From IMG/VR virus record IMGVR_UViG_3300020578_000190, positions 1 to 39,497 of that record: DNA of 39,497 nt. One strand, 5' to 3'. The position numbers and the translations under genes were made by a program. Position 1 is the stretch's first letter. Each line of letters starts with the position of its first letter. This document shows, piece by piece, positions 23,365-32,423 of the stretch. This stretch comes from a virus. The notes below the pieces were generated by a model. That model saw nothing but the letters and a program-made list of their open reading frames with translations. It searched no databases and had not been told where the DNA came from.

Positions 23365-24894
23365 TTAGTTTATTCTGATAGATCCGTTCAAGATATCGTC
23401 TTTAATTGTTTCAAATAGTCTTGCTAATGTGTCGTGTTCTGAATTCGATGACCTACCATAAGGTTCATTTATATTGTGTGTATGTGTTAAAAGAAGATAA
23501 TACATAGCCGTTAAAAAATTAATCAAATTTTCTCCTCTAACTGAAGAATATGTCTTTGGTTCAATGTTAACTAAATAGTCATCTTGTGTGTATTCATATT
23601 TGTTTAATTTCTCGAACTCTATTTTTTCACTTTTATCTGTAGGGGTTGGGTCAGTTGATAGGAAATATGTTTTATCAGCCACCACAGATGCAAAACTTTG
23701 TTCTCTGTTTCTTGAAACCGTCCTCAATACTTTTTTTATAATAGGTGTCTCCTTAATTGGTGGATCAGGATTTAAAATTGAATAAACTAACCCACTACCA
23801 CCATCTTTGACACCTGTTAGTCCCACATTTTTAATAATATTTTCTCTATCTGTTACAAGTTCATCAGGTGTTACTGTTCTCTCCCTAAAATTTTTTGTAG
23901 GTCTAAAAAAATAAGGATGTAGATCATCATTTGGTAATAATTGATCTACTTCGAATAAATTTTTTTCATCAATAGTTGATAATATATCACTAAGTAAAAT
24001 ATATGCCCCGTTTGCAGAATCAACTTCTTCAGAATATGTGTAACCTGAGGTAACACCAGTTATTAGTTGAGTATATCCTGATAATGGTATTTCCGTAAAT
24101 TCTGTGAAAATATCGGTATCAAATATATTAGATTTTGGGTCTTTTGCATCTTTATCCTTTGTTACTTTATAAACATAGATTTGAACATTTGTGTTGCCCG
24201 TAAAATAAAGATTATTAGTGTCATATTCTACAATATATTTTAATCTTCCTTTTTCAATTTTTCTTTCAACATATGTTTCATTTTTAAGTTCCATTTTTTT
24301 AGAAAACTTTTTCAAAGATATTTTTGAAGAGGTTTTTGCCATCAAAGGAAAATTTACTAAATTTTCTTTTTCTTTTCTTGACGCAAATTCTTTAGATATT
24401 AATTTACCACCTCTTAATATTAAACCATTTTCAGTAAAAAGGATGTCTGATCCATATTTTCCATACACTCCAATATCTGAATTATTTGCAAAGGCACCTT
24501 CAGTTCTTTTGTCGACTAATTCACCATTTCGTTTTATAATATCCTTTCCATGTTTTACAGCTATACCATATGTTGTATTTTCAATCTGTTGTGAAAATGT
24601 TTGTGAGCTAAAATCATACTGTGTGGTAAATGGGCCAGCAATATATTCATTATTAACTGTGTTTTTATCGGTATTATATGTCATAACTTTTACTAACTGC
24701 CCAACGTTTGGTATGTAGTTACTTGTCAGTGGTAAAAATGGATTTGCAACAAAAACATCTTTTTCATCCCATTTTTCATAATCAAATGATTTGGATTTCT
24801 CACTAATCCAATCACTATATTTAACACATCTTATTCTTCCGACTTGTTTTGGATCAAAATTGTCAATACATATGGCAAGATCAATTATTTTCAT
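23365..24894 (-). CDS. Baseplate hub OB-fold protein (gp5 N-domain-like)
   Basis: A 509-aa virion protein. The N-terminal 90 residues have the OB-fold pattern of T4 gp5 and related spike proteins: NFDPKQVGRIRCVKY, then VFVANPFLPL and VGQLVKVMTYN. The remainder is beta-rich, with no visible lysozyme motif (no E-x8-D-x5-T arrangement) and no obvious VGxGxxxx beta-helix repeats. The C-terminal part (FLTAMYYLLLTHTHNINEPYG, about 463-483) is helical and His-containing. I infer a baseplate hub or central spike adaptor. The start overlaps the stop of the small upstream gene by four bases. Confidence 0.65.
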   Translation of the reverse strand: MKIIDLAICIDNFDPKQVGRIRCVKYSDWISEKSKSFDYEKWDEKDVFVANPFLPLTSNYIPNVGQLVKVMTYNTDKNTVNNEYIAGPFTTQYDFSSQTFSQQIENTTYGIAVKHGKDIIKRNGELVDKRTEGAFANNSDIGVYGKYGSDILFTENGLILRGGKLISKEFASRKEKENLVNFPLMAKTSSKISLKKFSKKMELKNETYVERKIEKGRLKYIVEYDTNNLYFTGNTNVQIYVYKVTKDKDAKDPKSNIFDTDIFTEFTEIPLSGYTQLITGVTSGYTYSEEVDSANGAYILLSDILSTIDEKNLFEVDQLLPNDDLHPYFFRPTKNFRERTVTPDELVTDRENIIKNVGLTGVKDGGSGLVYSILNPDPPIKETPIIKKVLRTVSRNREQSFASVVADKTYFLSTDPTPTDKSEKIEFEKLNKYEYTQDDYLVNIEPKTYSSVRGENLINFLTAMYYLLLTHTHNINEPYGRSSNSEHDTLARLFETIKDDILNGSIRIN

Positions 24895-25094
24895 ATACTT
24901 CTTGTTCTTTTACTTATTTCTTTTTGAACCTTATCAAAATATTCTTCTATGGCATCTAAATGATTTATTAAATCTAAAATCAAATCTTTAGTATTTTTGT
25001 GTTCTTCTATTAATAAATCTGATACTTCAAATAAATCTTTATTAGGTTTATTTTGAACATCACTAACAACATTTATGACTTTTTCTTTTTCCAT
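24891..25094 (-). CDS. Small helical protein, 67 aa
   Basis: An acidic, helical protein with Leu/Ile at heptad-like spacing (LLIEEHKNTKDLILDLINHL) and a basic end (KEISKRTRSI). No family is recognised. It is wedged between the hydrophobic virion protein (zero-base gap upstream) and the OB-fold protein (four-base overlap), so it is translated with them and may be a small baseplate part or assembly chaperone. Confidence 0.65.
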   Translation of the reverse strand: MEKEKVINVVSDVQNKPNKDLFEVSDLLIEEHKNTKDLILDLINHLDAIEEYFDKVQKEISKRTRSI

Positions 25095-27008
25095 TTAGAA
25101 CATTTTTCCAGAACTGTTTATTATTCCTGGTGGAATTACAATTGGTCCAACTGGTGAAGGTATTATTATTTCTTTATTAGATGTTTTAACAAATGAATTT
25201 TTATCAAATTCTTCCATCAATCCACGAACCATTCCATTAATAACTTTTGGTAATTTATTTTCATCTCCACCGACGTCTCCTAAATTGATTCCTAATGACG
25301 ATAGTCTCTCATTTATATTTAAAATTGCTCCGTCTTCACTAAATCCTGGACTTTTATCTGCAAAACCAAGTAATAAACCCGGTATGTTAATTTTTAAATT
25401 TTGTGATAGTGCTGATTCTATCGTTCCTAAAATTGAATTAAATAAATCTTGGCAGTTATCTAAATTAGTTTCCAATATTCGTCTTAATAACGCAATAAGT
25501 GCGGTAACAATCGTGACATATCTTTTATATTTATTTTTTAAAACTTGTGAAACTATTACGGTCAAAAACGCTAATAATTCTGGTTTTATCAATTTCCAAA
25601 AATTTGAAATAAATACCCAATATATTTTTTCAATAACTGTTAAAAATAATTTTTTTAAATTTTTAATTATTTCCATCACAGTTGGAGCCGCACTTAAAAT
25701 TGATGATTTAAAATATTTGTATACAACTACAATTGGAAAAACTAATTTTGGAGAAAAAACTGCAGATAAAAGTGCTTTTGGTAATTTAAAAATATAATTA
25801 CCTAAAATTGAAAGTTGTAAATCTTTTAATTCTATAGATCCATTGGATTTTGCATGTGCGTCTTTAGCTGCATTATTTAAAGCTTTGTCAACAGCACTAT
25901 CAATATTTTTTTTGGATGACAAATAGACAAAATCTTCAAAAACTCTTTTATTTACAGGAACTTCAAAATTATTACAATCTCTGAATCTCAAAACTTTTCT
26001 CAATCTGGCACTCTCATCGTCTAAATCAATACCTTCGACATCGTCAAAATCAAAATAAAATTCATCTTCTTCATCATTTTCATTAAATTGATCTTTAGGA
26101 TTTTGATTTAAATCTTTTGGTTTAGGTGTTCCGCAGATTGATGTTAATTTTTTCAAAAGTCTTTCAACTCTATTCATTCCCAAATCAAATTGTTTAGATT
26201 GTGAATCGTCTCCTTGTAGTACCATTAACATAGCGGTTTTTGTTATACCTGTAATGTCAGGTAACTCTATTGAACTAAAATAATCATTTAAAAAATCGTC
26301 TATTTTCACATAATTAGATCCAACCATTGGTTTCAAATTCACACTATACTGCTGAGTGGAAGAATTCCAAGTCATATCAAACAGATCTGTTGTGTTTTTA
26401 CTTTTGAATGTAAAAGTTGATCCTGAAAAATAATTAAAAAATTCTCTGTTCATTTTTACCAACCCTTGATCTGATGAGGTAGGTTCATAAACTATTTTAC
26501 CTGCATTTGTTGATGGGTCCTGAGATAAAATTTCCATCAAATCAAATTCTTTTGGTGAAACATTTATAGGTGAACTTGTGTCTATGTTTCTATTTGTTCC
26601 ACATGGGCCGTCTCCCGCAAAGAAAACTTCTTTTGCAGATTCTAATATTATATTTTTTAAATCTTTAACTGTAAAACTGATAGATGTTTTGGTATGTTGT
26701 TTTAATTTTTGTCTTGATTCGATTAATAATTTTGATTGATTTTGTTGATCGTTATCTTTACTGAATCCTAAAAAACCCTCTACTGTTTCAGAAAGTTCTT
26801 CAAATATATCTTTTTTTTCTTCTTTTTTTCTTTTTCTTTTTTCTTGTAACTGAGATAATTTTTTTCCTAAAAGTTGATCGGTGCTAGGTAAGTCTTTAAT
26901 ATATTTGTCATATAACTCATCTGCATTTTTTTGTGGGTTATCATTAATTTTTTTGATAGCCTCAACTCTGGATTTTATTTTATTTTTTGTCTTTTTAACC
27001 TTACTCAT
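25095..27008 (-). CDS. Large virion protein with a long hydrophobic region
   Basis: A 637-aa protein, unassigned. Residues 1-70 are strongly basic and helical. A middle domain (about 125-300) contains AGDGPCGTNRNID and an acidic stretch (310-335). Residues about 405-510 are unusually hydrophobic, with at least three segments that could span a membrane (LVFPIVVVYKYF, LFLTVIEKIYWVFISNF, LLAFLTVIVSQVL and VTIVTALIALL). The C-terminus ends with an IIIPSPVGPIVIPPGI strand pair. Position among baseplate genes and the hydrophobic region suggest a tail-tip or hub protein that contacts or inserts into a membrane during DNA entry. It overlaps the upstream gene by one base. Confidence 0.6.
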   Translation of the reverse strand: MSKVKKTKNKIKSRVEAIKKINDNPQKNADELYDKYIKDLPSTDQLLGKKLSQLQEKRKRKKEEKKDIFEELSETVEGFLGFSKDNDQQNQSKLLIESRQKLKQHTKTSISFTVKDLKNIILESAKEVFFAGDGPCGTNRNIDTSSPINVSPKEFDLMEILSQDPSTNAGKIVYEPTSSDQGLVKMNREFFNYFSGSTFTFKSKNTTDLFDMTWNSSTQQYSVNLKPMVGSNYVKIDDFLNDYFSSIELPDITGITKTAMLMVLQGDDSQSKQFDLGMNRVERLLKKLTSICGTPKPKDLNQNPKDQFNENDEEDEFYFDFDDVEGIDLDDESARLRKVLRFRDCNNFEVPVNKRVFEDFVYLSSKKNIDSAVDKALNNAAKDAHAKSNGSIELKDLQLSILGNYIFKLPKALLSAVFSPKLVFPIVVVYKYFKSSILSAAPTVMEIIKNLKKLFLTVIEKIYWVFISNFWKLIKPELLAFLTVIVSQVLKNKYKRYVTIVTALIALLRRILETNLDNCQDLFNSILGTIESALSQNLKINIPGLLLGFADKSPGFSEDGAILNINERLSSLGINLGDVGGDENKLPKVINGMVRGLMEEFDKNSFVKTSNKEIIIPSPVGPIVIPPGIINSSGKMF

Positions 27009-27382
27009 TACAACTTGTAGTTTTCGGTCTCCTTGTTATTATCATCATTAATTAATTTATCTAACAAATCTCTATCTTCATCAGATAAGTTAAGTTTGCC
27101 TATAGATGTGTTTTTACCACCACCTTGATTTTGTTTTAATAAAACACTTTGGAGTTTTACCAATGAAATCTTTTTTTCGGTGCAATCGTTTAAAATTTTC
27201 TGTTGTTCTTTAATCACCGGTCCAATTACACTCATGTCTTCGGCGTCTTTCATAAAAGACATCATTTTACGCATAATTGCAGACGCCGTATTTCTGTTTT
27301 CAACAACGTCATTATAAATTTCTTGCATCAAAGCAAGTGCTGAATCTATATCAAGTGATATGTTGTTTCTTTTATCTCTCAT
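27008..27382 (-). CDS. Hypothetical helical protein, 124 aa
   Basis: A helical protein with Met-rich amphipathic segments (IMRKMMSFMKDAEDM) and a Gly/Asn linker (QNQGGGKNTS) before an acidic C-terminal helix. It has no known motif. It starts 18 bases after the sigma-factor stop and overlaps the hydrophobic virion protein by one base. The upstream gap holds TATTTATTAATA, a near match to the late motif. Confidence 0.65.
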   Translation of the reverse strand: MRDKRNNISLDIDSALALMQEIYNDVVENRNTASAIMRKMMSFMKDAEDMSVIGPVIKEQQKILNDCTEKKISLVKLQSVLLKQNQGGGKNTSIGKLNLSDEDRDLLDKLINDDNNKETENYKL

Positions 27383-27400
27383 AGTATTAATAAATAGATT

Positions 27401-28099
27401 TTATTCCAAAAATCCACCTAAAATACCGTCATAGAGAATTTTAAACCTTTTAAGAGATATTCTTATTTCTTTAGTAGAAAGAGATGTCATTTCTCTTAAC
27501 GACAATAATATTAGGTTTTTATTGAATTTATTACCATCTCCAACCTGAAATATTTTATCAAAATTGCTGAAAATTTCAAGTAATGCGTATCCTAATTTTT
27601 GTTCGTTGTCTGTTAATTCTTCCGTTTCAATAAATTTTTCCAAAGAAATCGTTAACTTAATTATAACGTCTCTGTGATCAATAACGTGTTCGTCGATAGT
27701 GTAAGATAATGCGGGATTATCCTCCATATCTGATGAAATGTCATCATATGAAACACTTCTATTTTGTTCCTTAGTGTCTTTTTGGATGGCACCCATAAGA
27801 TAATTCTTGCATATTGTTCCAAAATATGAATACGCTTTATGATTTTTTGTTGGGTCGAATTTGTTAATCTTAGTGATTAAAAAAGACATTGTATCCGTAT
27901 GTATGTCTTCAAATTCGAAATCTTTTCTGTAAAGTTTATAACGTCGAATAATTGATTCGACCATTATAATTAGGGGTTCTCTTAAATATTCGTTGAATAT
28001 CTTATTCTTTTCTACCTCGGATTCAGATGTTAAATATCTTTTTACCGCTTGTTCTTGATCCTCCCCAAAATATATTCTTTGGATCCTTTTTCTCGGCAT
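27401..28099 (-). CDS. Late sigma factor, gp55-like
   Basis: A 232-aa protein resembling T4 gp55, the sigma that directs host RNA polymerase to late promoters. The region-2-like core runs from about 40 to 115: IRRYKLYRKDFEFEDI, then KINKFDPTKNHKAYSYF, then the basic NYLMGAIQKDTKEQ that would read the -10 element. T4 gp55 is 185 aa and has the equivalent FDETKYKNPHAY block. A second helical region (150-225) with the SLREMTSLSTKEIRISLKRF helix-turn-helix-like stretch could be a reduced region 4. Classical region 4 DNA-binding is not clear. The gene's start overlaps the glycosyltransferase stop by one base. Confidence 0.75.
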   Translation of the reverse strand: MPRKRIQRIYFGEDQEQAVKRYLTSESEVEKNKIFNEYLREPLIIMVESIIRRYKLYRKDFEFEDIHTDTMSFLITKINKFDPTKNHKAYSYFGTICKNYLMGAIQKDTKEQNRSVSYDDISSDMEDNPALSYTIDEHVIDHRDVIIKLTISLEKFIETEELTDNEQKLGYALLEIFSNFDKIFQVGDGNKFNKNLILLSLREMTSLSTKEIRISLKRFKILYDGILGGFLE

Positions 28100-28878
28100 T
28101 AAGTTTCTACATAATTTAACTCTCGTTTATTTTTAAAAAAGAATTCTTTTTTGGCTGTTTCCAACCAAAATTTCACCTCATTTTCTGAAAGCATAGACTC
28201 ATTATTGTTTTTGTAACTCCAAAATAGAGAATCTTCTCTAAAATTTACGTGTTGGTATCCAATTTTTGGAACAACCATTATCTTTACACTATTATGTGTA
28301 AGTCTTAGTAAAAATTCATAACTGAATGTTAGTTTGATATTTTCTTTAAAAGAACCATTTTCTTTTATTACACTTGTTTTATATAAACCACCACTTGTTT
28401 GATAATTTTGATAATCAAGTAAAATTTCATTATCTAAGTATCCTTGTTTTTCTGCAAATCCATATGCCCAAACAGACTCATTAGTAAAAGACATAAATTT
28501 ACCTTCTACATTCACATCTTTTACTATTGGTAAGAACACATCAACATCGTTATATGTTTCAATATATAAATTCATAGATTTTAACCAACTACTTTTAAAT
28601 TCGTCATCTACTTCTAATATTGTAAACCATTCAGTATCACAATTATCAATACCTTTATTAATTTGTGAACAAAAATCTGTGGATCCATTATTTACAACAA
28701 TATTAATTTCTAATGTTTGAGATATAGCTTCAAAATTTTTAAACAAATTAGGTGGACATACAATAGAAATTTTTACATCGTTATGAAATTCTTCCATAGA
28801 AAGAATTGCATTTTTCAACATTTCTGTGTGTAGTTCATCTAATTTATGGATAGGTAATATCACTGTAATTTTTTTCAT
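28099..28878 (-). CDS. Family 2-like (GT-A) glycosyltransferase
   Basis: A 259-aa glycosyltransferase of the GT-A fold. The start KKITVILPIHKLDE is the usual first strand. NNGSTD (63-68) matches the nucleotide-sugar loop, and EVDDEF (89-94) provides the D-x-D-like metal site. EFLLRLTH near residue 208 resembles the acceptor-side segment. There is no membrane helix, so it is cytoplasmic. It overlaps the GT-B gene by four bases, which suggests that the pair adds successive sugars. Targets could be virion proteins, phage DNA or host surface glycans. Confidence 0.75.
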   Translation of the reverse strand: MKKITVILPIHKLDELHTEMLKNAILSMEEFHNDVKISIVCPPNLFKNFEAISQTLEINIVVNNGSTDFCSQINKGIDNCDTEWFTILEVDDEFKSSWLKSMNLYIETYNDVDVFLPIVKDVNVEGKFMSFTNESVWAYGFAEKQGYLDNEILLDYQNYQTSGGLYKTSVIKENGSFKENIKLTFSYEFLLRLTHNSVKIMVVPKIGYQHVNFREDSLFWSYKNNNESMLSENEVKFWLETAKKEFFFKNKRELNYVET

Positions 28879-29936
28879 ACTGTTTCTTCTTTAAGTTTTT
28901 CTAATGCTTTTTCTATTGTTTCAACTCTTTTGTTTTTGAATGAACTAAAAATCGAAACTATATTATTTTCTGTTATTGATGATTCATATGGTAGTAAAGT
29001 CTCTTTCATTTTTTTCATAACATCTTGACCTAATTCAACTCCTTCTAACCATGCTAAAACATACGTCCCTAATATATCTATAATCTTTTCACTATCATAT
29101 GTCCACATACCATTTTCACTTAACCAATCTGGTTCAATATCAGGAATTTTACCAATCACAGGAACTTTACATTTCATAGATTCTAAAGGAAATGTTCCAA
29201 ATGTTGATTCGTCGTCAACCCAAACAGATACCATACATTCTTTTAAAGATTCTGCAAATTCGTTATATGACATTTGAATCATATCTCTAAAAGTTATCCA
29301 TCTTAATTGTGGATATTTCAAATAAAATTGTGAAATTAATTTTCTATGTAAAACACGATCTCTTACGGAGATTGCAATATATGGTTTTGTTGGTTTATAA
29401 GATTCTACGAAATTATCCTCAATTATTGGTGGAATTATGTGAACAATAGATTCTGGAAAATAATTTAAAATAAGTTTTTTAGAACCTTCTGTTGTTGTTA
29501 TAACCCTATCAAACCCATAATCACTCCATCTACTTCCTATTGGTAAAGTGTCGAATATGTAATCTTTTTGTTGAACTAACATTACTTTTACACATTTGAT
29601 ACTTGAAAGTTGTTCTAATACATTTGAATAATATTCAGGAACAACAATAACATCATCAATTTTTAATTCTACTTTATCATCTTTAATCGATACAACATTC
29701 AAATGATCGTATTTTTTATCAAGCCATGAAGATACTCCCGTATATTTGTTATCTTCTACTAAAATTTTTGATTTGTATCCGTTTTTGTTTAATACATCAC
29801 ACAAATCATAAATGTATTTAATTGACGCTTTTGCATTATTTCTGGTATCATAAGTTAAAAAATAAATTATGTTTTCATTTTTATCTAATCTACCTAATGC
29901 CAATTCTAATTTTTCAATATTTTCTTTGTTATTCAT
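28875..29936 (-). CDS. GT-B glycosyltransferase
   Basis: A 353-aa glycosyltransferase. The C-terminal Rossmann half has the GT4-type donor-binding segment: ESTFGTFPLESMKCKVPVIG (243-262), where the E-x7-E spacing is replaced by E243 and E252. The N-terminal half starts at about residue 22 with IIYFLTYDTRNNAKASIKYIYDL, a usual acceptor-domain start. No membrane segment is present. It sits in a four-base overlap with the GT-A gene, and its N-terminal coding end overlaps the 93-aa gene by eight bases. The sugar and acceptor are unknown. Confidence 0.75.
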   Translation of the reverse strand: MNNKENIEKLELALGRLDKNENIIYFLTYDTRNNAKASIKYIYDLCDVLNKNGYKSKILVEDNKYTGVSSWLDKKYDHLNVVSIKDDKVELKIDDVIVVPEYYSNVLEQLSSIKCVKVMLVQQKDYIFDTLPIGSRWSDYGFDRVITTTEGSKKLILNYFPESIVHIIPPIIEDNFVESYKPTKPYIAISVRDRVLHRKLISQFYLKYPQLRWITFRDMIQMSYNEFAESLKECMVSVWVDDESTFGTFPLESMKCKVPVIGKIPDIEPDWLSENGMWTYDSEKIIDILGTYVLAWLEGVELGQDVMKKMKETLLPYESSITENNIVSIFSSFKNKRVETIEKALEKLKEETV

Positions 29937-30210
29937 CGTCTTCTATTAATATTTCGTTTTTTATTAAAGTATTAAATGCTATTCTGAAAGAGATTGTTGT
30001 ATCTTTTTCTGCAAATGGTCCCATCTCGTCGTCTACATCTTGAAATTCATTTATCACTCTTTCTAAACATAATTTTAAAATTTCATATTTGAAAATGTTT
30101 ACCTCTTGTGAAACAGCTCCATCTTCATCTTTTATTACTTTTCCTGTTCTACATCTCTCTGTGATTGCGTCAAGGTCAATGTAGTAGGATTTTCCAAAGA
30201 TTTCGACCAT
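29929..30210 (-). CDS. Hypothetical protein, 93 aa
   Basis: A small acidic protein with a distinctive start (MVEIFGKSYYIDLDAITERCR) and an acidic end (ILIEDDE). No family is recognised. Its first 25 codons overlap the end of the upstream HAD-like gene on the same strand by 76 bases in a different frame, unusual for this compact genome. Both frames look coding there. It overlaps the GT-B gene by eight bases. Confidence 0.6.
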   Translation of the reverse strand: MVEIFGKSYYIDLDAITERCRTGKVIKDEDGAVSQEVNIFKYEILKLCLERVINEFQDVDDEMGPFAEKDTTISFRIAFNTLIKNEILIEDDE

Positions 30211-30782
30211 ATATCTGTTATTTCAGTTAATTTAGATATTTCATTTTTATATGTAAAGTATTTGTTATAATCAGTGTTAAATTTATAACATATTTTATTT
30301 TCAGGACACTTATCAATAATTTCTTTATTGTCTGTTATCCAAACATCACAATTATGCCATGTTTTATCTATTTCAACACTTTTTATAAATTTGATATTAC
30401 TACCCAAAAATCCATTTTTTGAAAGAAAAAATAATGTTGCGGGTTTTGCTTTACCAAATTCATTACAACCTACAACGGTAAAATTAATACCATTGTTATC
30501 ATGTATAATTTTATTCAAATCACTAATAACAGTAGGATAGCTTATGCCAGCATGACCAAAAATTTCTATTGGGTATTCGATAAATAAAAAATATTCAAAT
30601 TCATCAACTGATTGGAATTTGTGTGAGAGTAACAAATTGTTGTTTTTGATCTCATCAATTATTCCATATTCGAAATTGTTTTCATTTTCAAATTCAGAAT
30701 TTAAATATGCATCTTTATAATGGTAGTCAAACTTTTGTATGGTATTTCTTAATACACCATCAATACTTATAAAAATTTCCAT
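30135..30782 (-). CDS. HAD-like protein lacking the nucleophile Asp
   Basis: A 215-aa protein with a HAD-fold outline. The first motif appears as FISIDGVLRN (4-13), equivalent to D-x-D-G-x-h, but the nucleophilic first Asp is Ser6 while the second Asp8 remains. A Lys (KPATLFFLS) fits motif III, and VWITDNKEII fits the motif IV acidic site. HAD enzymes without the first Asp cannot form the phospho-aspartate, so it may be a binding protein or use another chemistry. The C-terminal 25 residues, in the region shared with the downstream gene, are polar and may be a tail. No promoter motif is obvious upstream. Confidence 0.5.
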   Translation of the reverse strand: MEIFISIDGVLRNTIQKFDYHYKDAYLNSEFENENNFEYGIIDEIKNNNLLLSHKFQSVDEFEYFLFIEYPIEIFGHAGISYPTVISDLNKIIHDNNGINFTVVGCNEFGKAKPATLFFLSKNGFLGSNIKFIKSVEIDKTWHNCDVWITDNKEIIDKCPENKICYKFNTDYNKYFTYKNEISKLTEITDIWSKSLENPTTLTLTQSQRDVEQEK

Positions 30783-30818
30783 GATAAAATATAATATGTT
30801 ATAACTTATAAGTAAATG

Positions 30819-31526
30819 TTATTCATATCTTTGTAAAATTTCTGTGATGATTGGATTACGGACAATGTCCCGATTACCAAATTCAAATATTCCAACACCT
30901 TTAACATCGTGTAATCTTACTTTGGCATCATATAAACCTGATTTAGTTTTATCTTTAAACTTATCAGATTGTTCTAAGTCACCAGAAATAAAAAATTTTG
31001 AATTAAAACCAATTCTTGTTAAAAGTAATTTTATTTGAGCAGGACTTGCGTTTTGTGCCTCTTCAAAAACTAATATTGTGTTATCTACATTCCAACCTCT
31101 CATGTAAGCCAATGCTGCAACTTCAATGTATCCTTCGTCTTTTAATCTTTCTCTAGACTCTTTACCAATTATTTTATTCAATAAATAATATGATGGATAT
31201 ATATAAGGGTCAAGTTTTTCCTCCAAACCACCAGGAAGTGATCCTAACTTTTCTTCGGCTTCAACCGCCGGTCTTACAATTATTATTTTTTCATATTTGT
31301 TTGTATCATCCCACAATAAATCAACGGCTTTTTTCATGGCTATGTATGATTTACCGACACCAGCTGGACCAAAACATAGTGTAATTTGATTATCACCAAG
31401 TATTTTCCAATATTCTTCTTGGGAATTTGTTAAGAATTTTTCTTTTGGTCTTTTAATAATTTCTCTAATTCTTTGTTTATGAGTTGTTCTCTTTTCTTCT
31501 ATACTTTTAATCTTCTGTTTTAACAA
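30819..31526 (-). CDS. phoH: PhoH-like ATPase
   Basis: A 235-aa P-loop NTPase of the PhoH family, very common in marine and T4-like phages and thought to have RNA- or helicase-linked activity, though its role in infection is not established. Walker A is GPAGVGKS (53-60) and Walker B is ILVFEEAQNAS (151-161). The family segments RPAVEAEEKLGSLPGG (85-100) and FFISGDLEQSD (178-188) are present. The only usable start is TTG at 31526: an in-frame stop at 31554-31556 precedes it and no ATG occurs before the P-loop. A TATTTATA motif lies 28 bases upstream. Confidence 0.9.
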   Translation of the reverse strand: MLKQKIKSIEEKRTTHKQRIREIIKRPKEKFLTNSQEEYWKILGDNQITLCFGPAGVGKSYIAMKKAVDLLWDDTNKYEKIIIVRPAVEAEEKLGSLPGGLEEKLDPYIYPSYYLLNKIIGKESRERLKDEGYIEVAALAYMRGWNVDNTILVFEEAQNASPAQIKLLLTRIGFNSKFFISGDLEQSDKFKDKTKSGLYDAKVRLHDVKGVGIFEFGNRDIVRNPIITEILQRYE

Positions 31527-31554
31527 ATTTTTATTTTTATTAAGATTTATTGTT

Positions 31555-31562
31555 TATAAATA
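31555..31562 (-). promoter_or_regulatory. TATTTATA motif (leftward) before PhoH
   Basis: Read leftward GATATTTATA, 28 bases before the TTG start. It lies just after the dUTPase stop (31567). Confidence 0.4.
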
Positions 31563-31566
31563 TCAA

Positions 31567-32169
31567 TCATTTTCCTGTTGAACCAAAACCTCCTAATCCT
31601 CTGTCTGTTTCAGATAATTCATCCGATTCGATAAAATCTATACTCGGATATGGTAATATTATAATTTGTGCCGCTCTCTCTCCAACATCATATTTGATAT
31701 TATCCATAGTATATGTTTTTTTGAAAGTTGCTTGTAATTCACCTCTATATCCACTATCAACAACACCTACACAATTTGATAATATCAAATCTTTATTTCT
31801 AATTGATGATCTTGGAAATACTAATCCAACATAACCTTTTGGAATTTCCATAGCAATACCGAATCCATATGTAACACTAAAAGATGTATTTTCAATCATA
31901 CTCGTGATGGTTAAATCCATTCCAGCATCTCCTAATTTAGAGTACTTAGGAATGACGGCATTCTTATTTAATTTTTTTACTTTAATTTTTATAGAATCTA
32001 AAGCCGTATTAATTTTATTATATTCATTTTGTAATTCATTGGTGATTACATTAATAGTTTTATCAAGTTCAGATAAAAAATTAAAATCCTTATTATCATC
32101 AGAATTTAATTTTTCTTCAAATTCTTTTAGAGTTTCTATAAATTGTTGTATTTGACTTTTATCCATCAT
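31567..32169 (-). CDS. dut: dUTPase with N-terminal extension
   Basis: A trimeric-type dUTP pyrophosphatase, 200 aa, that removes dUTP and makes dUMP. All five motifs are present: DAGMDL (81-86), PRSS (119-122), GVVDSGYRGE (135-144), ERAAQII (164-170) and RGLGGFGSTG (190-199). The enzyme is normally about 150 aa; here 65 extra residues at the N-terminus form a probable coiled coil (FIETLKEFEEKL and NVITNELQNEYNKI). Two adjacent ATGs (32169 and 32166) can start it. It overlaps the upstream small gene by 11 bases. It pairs functionally with the dCMP deaminase at 19207. Confidence 0.92.
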   Translation of the reverse strand: MMDKSQIQQFIETLKEFEEKLNSDDNKDFNFLSELDKTINVITNELQNEYNKINTALDSIKIKVKKLNKNAVIPKYSKLGDAGMDLTITSMIENTSFSVTYGFGIAMEIPKGYVGLVFPRSSIRNKDLILSNCVGVVDSGYRGELQATFKKTYTMDNIKYDVGERAAQIIILPYPSIDFIESDELSETDRGLGGFGSTGK

Positions 32170-32380
32170 TATTTTTTTTATCCAAAATCCATTTATCTAG
32201 TTTTTTAATTCTTTCTTTTAGATTACTATCTAATGGTCGTAAACAACATTCTACAAAAACATCTGTAATTCTTTGCAATTCTTCAACTGTAACAGTAATA
32301 CCACTTTGACTTACATATTCTAAAGCAAGTTTACTTTGAGATTGTCTTAGGATTTGTAAGTCTCTGCTGTAAAATTCCAT
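32159..32380 (-). CDS. Hypothetical protein, 73 aa
   Basis: A small helical protein (LQILRQSQSKLALEYV, then VTVEELQRITDVFVECCLRPL) ending in a basic stretch. It has a Cys pair at about 46-47. No family is recognised. It overlaps the dUTPase start by 11 bases, so it is translationally coupled to it. It has no signal or membrane segment. Confidence 0.65.
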   Translation of the reverse strand: MEFYSRDLQILRQSQSKLALEYVSQSGITVTVEELQRITDVFVECCLRPLDSNLKERIKKLDKWILDKKNNDG

Positions 32381-32423
32381 CCTTAACTTTGCTTTTAATT
32401 ATTAATGTAGGAGAAAATCAACA

